Below, piece after piece: positions 56,581-64,000 of a DNA stretch of 64,000 nt. The stretch comes from Atherix ibis. Its lineage: Eukaryota; Arthropoda; Insecta; Diptera; Athericidae. The stretch is taken from contig OY282609.1 in NCBI GenBank assembly GCA_958298945.1, forward strand, positions 9,468,326 to 9,532,325, in the 5' to 3' direction. The notes under the pieces were generated by a model. It searched no databases and was not told where the DNA came from. It saw nothing but the letters and a program-made list of their open reading frames with translations. The translations under genes and the position numbers were made by a program. Within the stretch, counting starts at the first letter, position 1, and the number at the start of each line of letters is the position of its first letter.

Positions 56581-58255
56581 GATCGCCTAAACCAACATGT
56601 AGACGTTTAAATGGAAATATCTTTATTAACAAATGTCAGGCTTTGTCAACTATGGTCTGATTTAGTAGTCTATACTCTACTATGTGACCTACACTAACCA
56701 ATTTATCATACATATTAATTTGTTAATAGTTGCCAGTAATTCAAACTTACTACGACAAAAATCTTCTTAAAAAGATTTTTACTTTCAATTCGTCCATGAC
56801 TGGGTTAATGAAATAGTTAATCTGAGGTGTATCCTAAAATGGTCGGTCAATGTCTCTCAGCTTATACTGTAGAAGTGTGGCTTCGTATTAAATCTTAAAA
56901 AAATATTTAAAAAATCTCACCACATTAGTAAATTTTTCTCAAAAACTCTCTTAGCTAAAGACGAAAAAATAATTAATAATTTATAATTAAACAAAAAATG
57001 TGCCCCATCGGCAAAATTCCTTACGGTCTTTTATACGATAGCATAGCAATATATAAAAAATCTATGCAAATTACACGTTATATTACAAAGAGGCCATTTC
57101 TCAGACTGATGTAATCAAATACTACAAACATAATCAGAAAAAAAAGCTGAGAAAAATAACAGGTAGATAAAAATATTTTGCTAAATTAAGTTTTGTTTTT
57201 ATGCAATTCATTATTCAACAATAAAAACCAATACAGTTAGTATGGTAATTTTTACATTGGAGAAAAAAAAAATTATCCATAATAATTTTCACCTGTTATT
57301 CCATGTTATGAATTCTATCAACGTGAATGACGTGTACTTTGAATCTGTGATAGTCCAAAGTATGTACTATCGAGGCGAATACGAAAAGGTGCAAACTCAA
57401 CTAAACTAAATTGAATTGATAAGATTAGATAAGCACAAAATGGAAAAAAATCATTTTTTTGTTACATAAAATTATTCATAAATAAAGTATCAAACTTCCA
57501 ATTGGCATGATCAATTTTTAATTTTCATTAAAACCATTCTTTGGTTTTGTCTTTTAACATATTCTGCCATTCCCTTAAGACAATTTTCTTTGAATGAAAA
57601 TTTTTCTGCTAGATTTTTTTGTTGTTATGGAATTTTCTTCTGAATTTTTATTAACATATTTTCCCACATACTTTTGTGGGGAAGATAATTTTTATCTTGT
57701 AATCAAATTCCATTAAAAATTCATTTTAAGAAAATATGAGGTCTCATAGTAAAGGTCTGATACTGTAAGTATGAGGAATATCGTATAACATATTTTTTTT
57801 GCCTGGTCTACAACTATTCTACAATAATAAGAAGGTTTTTTTTTTGTTGTTTACGAATTTAAGTAATATGACACTTACGATAGGAAGGTGTAAACATTCA
57901 TTGATGCTTCTCTAAAATATGAGATTTAATATAAATTGAATTTTTTAAACTTAGAAAATCACGTGGTTATTTTCTGTTCTAGTTTTTGGGGAGAATTTTT
58001 ATGGGATAACAGACAAATTGGATATTTTTTTTATAACAACTAACAGACTACTCACGAGACGAGAAGAAATATTACATTTTGTGGAATAAAATTGCAAATA
58101 ATATTCATGCAAAATGATGGTTTTTGGCAAGTAATAAAAGTAACATGAACACTTTTTTGTTCTTTCACCTTTAATCTCTACTTTTTGAGATGCAATGATC
58201 TATATTTGTAATTAAAGCTATTGTTTTTTCCGATAGTGATTTTCGAATACCAGAG
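56581..58255. other. AT-rich gap with a small Jockey scrap
   Basis: At about 58130-58165 the minus strand reads QKSVHVTFIT, the RT post-catalytic block, and is nearly identical to the scrap at 9640-9690. A 33-nt minus-strand segment at 57879-57911 is open between an acceptor (AATCTCATATTTTAG) and a donor GTAAGT; weak. Otherwise A/T-rich. Confidence 0.4.
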
Positions 58256-58259
58256 GTAT

Positions 58260-58740
58260 TCATATGATAGTAGGGTCATTTTTGCCTAGAAAGGTGTTCT
58301 ATAAGATGCTCAACATCAGAAGGGGTAAGGTACTTAGAGAAGTGCATTTCAGAGGGATGACCTCGATAAGTCTTTATAGATTTCGATGGAGTGTGTCCAA
58401 ATCTTTCATAAAAATTTCTGATTATCTCTTACTTTCGAAATTTTCAATTATTAAAATGATTTTTTTTTCATTATTATTTCAGGCCAGGCGTCTTCCTAGA
58501 TATATCGTTTGCCTTTGATTGAGTGTGGTATATTGGCCTGCTCTCAAAACTCAACAGTTTCGTTCCGACCACTTACTTTCTTATTTTAAAATCATATCTC
58601 ATCCGATGTCATTTCCAAGTAATATTGTAGTTAGTACTGACCATTCCGAAATATTCCCTATCATAGTAGGTATTCCTCAAGTCCAAGGTCCTGGAATCAA
58701 TCCAATATAATATTTATATCTTTGACAAACCAATTAATCC
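58260..58740 (+). mobile_element. Jockey-clade LINE, RT palm fragment in plus orientation
   Basis: Plus strand: motif A as VFLDISFAFD followed by a stop and VWYIGLLSKLNSFVPTTYFL, then ILKSYLIRCHFQV, and in another frame FPIIVGIPQVQGPGINPI, a damaged motif B (GVPQGSxLGPxLYN). Motif C is not visible. It faces the minus-strand copy at 58860-59720. Confidence 0.7.
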
Positions 58741-58859
58741 CAAAACTATAACTGGTACCAGAAACTTACAATCCCATACTCCACTAAACGACAAAGTACG
58801 CAACCTGGGATAAATAACCTACTTTATACGACATCAAAAAGATGTGAACTTAACAGACT

Positions 58860-59720
58860 TTATCGGCTAGAGTTCTAGGTCGTAAGTCTAGATGGGTTCC
58901 AGTATGGCATTGTATAAAAGTACGTTGCTATCTGTAGTAAGGTTTGGTGTGTTGTGATATGAAACCGTATATAGAAGGGCATGATTTACGGCAGAGAGTA
59001 GAAGGCACGATTAATTGACTTTTATTCTGCACCTGGTAAACCAGTTCAAAAGGGTTTGGATTTGACTTCGGAGAATTTTCAAATTATGTTGGGGATTTTT
59101 GCTAGATGCAAGGCAGGCCTTAGCATCGGTGTGTGTAGCAAAGAATTTATTGGGACAGATTAGGTTATCGAAGATATATAAATGTTGTAGAGGATGGGTC
59201 CGAGTAGACTACCCTGTGGAACACCAGCCAATATTGTTGGATTCGTTTACTTTGAAGTGCCGATTGGTAAATAATTATCTTAGTACTAGTAAATTGGTGG
59301 AAAAAAGGATCCTCTTGATTTTCCTGAATAATCCCGCGTGCCAAAATCTATCAAAAACTAGACTTATATCAAAAAACGCACCGAGACAGTACTCTTTCTG
59401 ATGGCACTGCTGTGTAGTGGAGTGTTCGGAGCGGAAACGAATTTGGTGGTTGGGAATTAAATTTGAGGATTTGAGTAGTGAATGTAAACGGTGAAGGGCT
59501 ATTTTTCAGAGATTTTCGAAAGGAGTGGAAGAAGACTTATTGGTCTGTAAGAAGTGTGGTGGTTTATTGGGTTTAGGGATAATTTTTATTATGACAAATT
59601 TTAAGAGGATTTGGAAATGTGATGTTCAAAGGATGGAGTTTGATTAAATTGGAAGCTTTGGAAAGGGTGATTGTCTTTGGGGGAAGACTCATGGGTTAGG
59701 GAATGGATAGTTCTGTCTGG
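58860..59720 (-). mobile_element. Jockey-clade LINE copy, sister of the 3.6-5.1 kb element
   Basis: Base-level similarity to 3960-5000 in the same order: TATGGCATTGTATAAAAGTA (WTYGL region), GGGGATTTTTGCTAGATGCAAG, GTAGAGGATGGGTCCGAGTA (motif B), CGCACCGAGACAGTACTCTT (motif A), GTAGTGGAGTGTTCGGAGCGG (AEHSTTQQ) and ATTGGTCTGTAAGAAGTGTG. The frames are more broken than in the 3.7-kb copy and the C-terminal part is missing. 5' end near 59720. Confidence 0.8.
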
Positions 59721-59789
59721 ATTTTAGTACAATGAGTTCTATTTAGTATGTCCTCATGTGGAGTAAATATTTGTTCAAGCTATTCAGCA

Positions 59790-60130
59790 AAAGCGTCTGC
59801 TTTATGTTTGTCAAAACTGATATTAAAGAACATGTTTTTAATTTACAACCGATCTGGATGTACGGTATTGAATTATGGGATTTTGCCAAGGCTTCCAATT
59901 TCTTCCTTAATCTAAAATACCCCGAAAATTTGTTGATGCTCCTCGTTCAATATCCGTAGCTAAGTTGTTCAGTTTGACCTAAATCTTCCCTTCGTTTATG
60001 ATTTCGTCTCTCGTTATAAATAGTTTCATTCCCGATTATCCTCGTTAAACCAATTTCCTTTGTTACCTCCTCTATTCTCACTCGTTGGCCTTTAAAAAGG
60101 AATAAGCCACGAGATTTCTTGTAATGTTCA
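59790..60130 (+). mobile_element. Jockey-clade LINE, C-terminal fragment
   Basis: Plus strand: LQPIWMYGIELWDFAKASNF (KPIWTYGLELWGSAK block; open frame 59756-59959), then FMISSLVINSFIP in place of RYKKFHSR, and near 60085-60110 AFKKE-ATRFL, matching the terminal RLKRHWSRDLL. Truncated on its 5' side right after the minus-strand copy. Confidence 0.7.
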
Positions 60131-61685
60131 ATTTTTCGTTATTAAAATCTGGTTGTGACAATGGTTATGTAAATGTAGACAGCTAATTAAATAATAAAAA
60201 AAGGTATCCATTTGGGGAGTGTCCCATATTCCATATTCTTTTGATTATCTCAATAAGACTCCATGTTTCAGAGAATGAATAAATAATCAAAATTTATAGA
60301 TTATTTTGTAAATTTTATTGTTTTGTTCCAACGAAAATATTTCAGTTATTTTTTGTTGAAGAAAAAATTTATATCAAAAATCATTGAAATCAGATAAAAA
60401 AAATACTCTCTAGGATTGAATATCTTTTGACAAAATACATAAATATGCTATTCGTTGTGAATGCACTTGCATGAAAAATCACTTCATTCCAGGTGAATGC
60501 GTCAATATATTTACCTTTTCCAAGTTTGAGTTATTTTTCTATTCCGTTTTAAGCTGGTAGGAAATTTGAGAATGTGCACCTGTTATTTTTGATAAACTCT
60601 TCTTTCTTCTTATATAAATTATAATTTATGTTTGTCTTCCTCCTTAAAAGCTACCCACAATCTAGACGACATACTATATGGTAAGTAAGCCTCTATGAAT
60701 GTGACTTTATCAAATAAATAATTAACGATGTATGGACGAATATGTATGTGGGTGGTAGGATAATTAAAATTTTCAAGATAAGATTTTTGTGTTGAAATAA
60801 TTTGAAAAAAAAACCATTACTTTTTTTTTTCTTTTTTAAATATTTTCTCACGGTATATAAATTTTCTGTAGAATCAAAAAATAAATGTAAAAATTTAAAA
60901 CCAATTTTGGAATGGAAAAGAAGTTTTGCAATTGTTGTTTCCTCTCCATAAAAGGGAATATTCATATTATAAATAAATATGCAAAATGTTCATTAGGTAA
61001 TAAAAATATTTTTGAAGGGTATAAGTGGCTAAATATTATGTTTCACTATAAAATACTGAAATTTTCGTAGACTGAATTGAGACGAAAACTCATAAAATAT
61101 TTGTTTCAGCAAATTACCTAATTTTGAGCAATGATTTTAATTAACATCTGTTAATAAATATTAATTAAATACTTTAGAATTGAAGAAGTTCCCTTATAAA
61201 ATACGTTATTCATTACTAAAGATACTTCAATATGGTTGAGGATCATAACTGAAACGGCTATCCAATTTGTGCTTTAGAAAATAATGTTATATCAAAGAAA
61301 TTTTAAAGATAAATTTTCATCAAATTTATATTTTATTATAAAAAAATAGATTTCCCTATATTTTGCCATTATTAATAAAATCGTTAATTATTTTTACGGA
61401 CTTTGCAAATTTTTGAATATCTTCGATAATACGATTTTTATGTATTTCTAAAAAAATAAAGTCCAATGGTCAATTGTCCTCCCCAAATCCCGAAATTACC
61501 AAAATTTGCCATATTGTATCGGTGGTGGTGCCGTTTTTTAAAAACCAAATATAGTCCAGATAAAAATCTTCAAACTCAAGTTAAAGAAATTTTTCTTATC
61601 ATAAGGTCATAGCACTCAGAATTGATGATAACGGTCCCTCCTTCTTCATTTTAAAAGATACCTTCGGACCAATATGCACATCTTT
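60131..61685. other. AT-rich gap with one family Y copy
   Basis: CGGCTATCCAATTTGTGCTT at about 61255-61274 is a family Y motif (compare 48086 and 48404). The 90-codon minus frame 60693-60965 has no recognised motif. Otherwise A/T runs. Confidence 0.45.
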
Positions 61686-61689
61686 CGAG

Positions 61690-62690
61690 GTTATCATGGC
61701 TTTTTCGCGTCTACTTGTGGGTTTTTAGAGCCTCATCTATGGCAACTTCCGGTCTAGTAAAACATGCAGCCCTATAATATCTCTGGCTCAGTGATACCTT
61801 CGGGTTACTGACACATCCGACCCAAACTCCTGCAACCCGGTAATACCCCTGCGGTCCAGTGGATCTCTGGCCCAGTATTACCGTTTTGCCTCATTGTCTA
61901 CTGCGCATATGATCGCTGACCTGAGGTATTTCTAACATCTGGCTTCAACCCAATGGCATCTCCAGTCCAAGGGCACTTTCGACCCAATAATACCTTAGGC
62001 TTAATGATACTGCTGGTTCAATGACACCTAGAGCCTAATGAGATCTTCGGGCCTAATGAGATCTCTGCGCCAGTAACACTCTTGACCCAATGAGATTCTA
62101 GCCCAGTAATAACTGCGGCACTGTGCACGTCTAGTACAATCCTTTTGCTCTAATGTACGCCGCGCATATGATCTCTGGGCTGAAGTATTTCTAATGAAAT
62201 ACGGACTGATGACCTCTTTTGGATAATAACACCGCCGGTCCAATGACTTGCTGGCCCAATAACCTCTGGGCCAATGACAAATCTGGTGCAATGCCACTTT
62301 GGGCCAATGACACCTCAGTTCTACTGAGATCCCCAGCTCTATAAGGATTAATTACACCCTTGGCCCAATGAGATCTCCGCCTCAGTAACATCATCAGCCG
62401 CGCATATTATCTCTCGGCTGAAGTGTTTTTAATAAAATATGTACCAATGACCCCTCCAGTTCAATAACACCATGGGTCCACTGACACTTTCGGCCCAAAT
62501 ACAACTATTTATAATCACTATACGAGAGTTTTAGGGTCTTTTGTGAATTGCCTGTAAATTTTTATATCCTCAGAAGTGGGTCTTTTGTTTATTCCCGAAA
62601 CCGTTTATGTTAAAATGAGGAGCTTGTAAACACTTTTGCTCCATTGTCGGCTCCGTATATGATCCCTGGGCTGATGATCCAGTATTACTT
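61690..62690. repeat. 20-bp minisatellite in roughly 250-bp higher-order units
   Basis: Degenerate units of about 20 bp of the type CCCAATGAGATCTCTGGC fill the region (clear at 62030-62110 and 62225-62400). Superimposed is a longer period: the marker GCGCATATGATC followed by TGGGCTGAAGTATTTCTAA recurs at 61903, 62162, 62400 and, as CCGTATATGATC, at 62653, steps of 259, 238 and 253 bp. GC content is higher than in the flanks. Its left edge (ACTTGTGGGTTTTTAGAGCC, 61714-61733) matches the core of the 48.8-kb array. Minus-strand frames at 62028-62297 and 62191-62394 translate as Arg/Trp/Tyr/Leu-rich repeats because the 20-bp unit lacks stops; I do not call them genes. Confidence 0.85.
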
Positions 62691-62730
62691 GAATTTTGTA
62701 AGGGCGTAAAAATCCAAATTTTTTAAAAAT

Positions 62731-62841
62731 GTGGGGTGCGTAAAAAATATGCCACAAGATATGTTTAGAAATATTAAATTCTTGTCCGCGATGCCTTATG
62801 CAGCTTGCTAGACTTTAGGCTAAATTTTTTACGCACCCCAC
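62731..62841. mobile_element. Fold-back element candidate, 18-bp perfect inverted repeat
   Basis: GTGGGGTGCGTAAAAAAT at 62731-62748 is perfectly inverted at 62824-62841 (ATTTTTTACGCACCCCAC), with 75 bp between. The size (111 bp) and structure fit a MITE. No clear target duplication was found, and no transposase with matching ends is present in the window. Confidence 0.65.
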
Positions 62842-62903
62842 CAAAATGCTTGGTCGAGCATCTAGTTTTCCGATAGCAAAGCTTTGCCTATTTTTACATA
62901 TTT

Positions 62904-62918
62904 ACTGACCGAAAAACG
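62904..62918. repeat. Left 15-bp target-site duplication of the family X insert
   Basis: ACTGACCGAAAAACG, identical to 63666-63680, immediately outside the 747-bp insert. Confidence 0.9.
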
Positions 62919-63665
62919 CTGCGTGGAAGTATCCACTACCGCCTACGGCGGGGCATCCCGCTTACTGGTTGTTCGGTTAGGAATGATGAGGTTCAGGATC
63001 TTAGTCCACGCCATCAGCGTGTACTGGTCCTGAACAAAATTTATGAAATATAGCAGCAACGATGGGATGAGAGTGTGAATGGCAGATGGATGCACATGTT
63101 CACTCCGCATTTGTGCTGTGCATCTGCGTATGGATTTGAATTTGGTCTGTTTCTTGGGTATTTGCTCACGGGACACGGCATTATGAATAGGCACCTGTAT
63201 AGGCGTGGTCTGGCTGTGTGAGGCTAGATGGCCATGTGGGGCGGAGGAGGAGAGTGCTCCATCCGGTTGAAAGACCAAGGTCGATTCCGATTATACTTTC
63301 GGGTCTTGGCGAACCCGCGTACCTGAGCTGGCTTAGCGGTGCCGAGGAATTTACAAGATTCCTGACCGTAGCTCAATGAGCGAACTATAAACCAAAGTAC
63401 TCTTAAAACAAAAATTGGTACCACGGGAATCGGGGGTCCCATAGTGGAATACCGTAGGTGGGAGGTAGCTGGCAAATTCCATCTTGCAATTATCTCGGGC
63501 ACTGTCACTGCTAATGACAGTAGAGATTTAGATAGTCATCGCCACCAGCAGGTGGAGTGGTCGGCTTGTAACTGATTACTAACTGCTAACTGCCAGTAAT
63601 GGTTGAGCGTATCTCAATCCCTATGGTCGTTTGGACAACCAGGTCACGTTAAATAACAATACATA
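62919..63665 (+). mobile_element. Family X retroelement-like insertion, 747 bp
   Basis: Bounded by perfect 15-bp direct repeats. The 5' part (62919-63250) is GC-rich (CCGCCTACGGCGGGGCATCC), and the 3' part (63260-63540) is the family X core also seen at 21350-22060 and 45799-46150. It ends GGTCACGTTAAATAACAATACATA, with a similar GTTAAATAATA in the 21.7-kb copy. A long variable target duplication and no terminal inverted repeats point to target-primed reverse transcription: a short non-LTR derivative or SINE-like element. Overlapping minus-strand frames (62943-63278, 63224-63508) match nothing I recognise. Element class is inferred. Confidence 0.75.
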
Positions 63666-63680
63666 ACTGACCGAAAAACG
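63666..63680. repeat. Right 15-bp target-site duplication of the family X insert
   Basis: ACTGACCGAAAAACG, perfect match to 62904-62918. Confidence 0.9.
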
Positions 63681-64000
63681 ATCCTCATCACTGATAAAAA
63701 ACTTTAAGGCAGATTAAGGCAGAATCTTCATTTTTGTAGAAAATTTGTACAATTTTTTCGCACTTTTGTCTATAATTATTCAATTTATGTAAAAAATAAA
63801 TTCAATTTGTGCAAAAAATGGCATATTTTAAGCTAAACAGTAATTATCTTGAATGATATATATTATTATCAGTTATATCTTCACAATACTGTATTTGTTA
63901 CATATCAAAATGGATAATCCTTAATCAAAATAACATTCGACATATCAAATTTTCAATTTTCTAATATTATATTTTCTCAAGAAAACTCAATTTTAATCTA
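63681..64000. other. AT-rich gap to window end
   Basis: No gene or repeat family recognised; short internal similarity (TGTAAAAAATAAATTCAATT and TGTGCAAAAAATGG) only. Confidence 0.5.

Noticed and set aside
62028..62394. Arg/Trp/Tyr-rich repeat protein on the minus strand
   Set aside because: The peptide repeats only reflect the 20-bp DNA unit; frames shift between units and no start or splice signals support a gene.

Overview
This 64 kb window is very AT-rich, repeat-dense eukaryotic DNA. The mobile-element content is typical of an arthropod, most likely an insect: several mariner (DD34D) lineages, many Jockey-clade non-LTR fragments, one R1-clade 3' fragment, and one non-LTR fragment with an RNase H domain. 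A fly is plausible but not proven. I see no bacterial or viral organisation, no operons, and no tRNA or rRNA gene. No complete host gene is visible, so the window is probably intergenic, or long introns of genes whose exons lie mostly outside it.

Layout. 1-2 kb: Tc1/mariner-like transposase pieces interleaved with duplicated Jockey tails, then a Mos1-like mariner remnant. 3.6-5.1 kb: minus-strand Jockey reverse transcriptase. 6.8-9.5 kb: a second minus-strand Jockey copy split by an almost intact irritans-type mariner (7747-9006). 10-15 kb: candidate host exons, a mariner fragment, a Jockey tail, a palindromic MITE, a rearranged mini-mariner and a 1 kb inverted-repeat unit. 16-19 kb: a mariner whose terminal repeat has expanded into a 63-bp minisatellite, then a Mos1-like copy. 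21-23 kb: repeat family X next to an R1-type tail. 24.6-25.8 kb: a triplicated Jockey fragment. 27.9-30.6 kb: a 1.3 kb mariner abutting a LINE with RNase H. 32-41 kb: further mariners, a 330-bp satellite at 34.3-35.8 kb, and the second 63-bp minisatellite at 41 kb. 44-50 kb: two tandem arrays that share a core. 52-60 kb: a third Mos1-like copy, duplicated segments and Jockey fragments in both orientations. 61.7-62.7 kb: a 20-bp minisatellite in roughly 250-bp higher-order units. 62.9-63.7 kb: a family X copy bounded by a perfect 15-bp direct repeat.

Almost every coding-like stretch is a decayed transposase or reverse transcriptase. The best hints of host genes are three short exon-like segments judged from splice signals and open frames: 13095-13136 (minus), 10574-10639 (plus) and 19640-19806 (plus). 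All assignments come from reading by eye; no alignment or database search was run.
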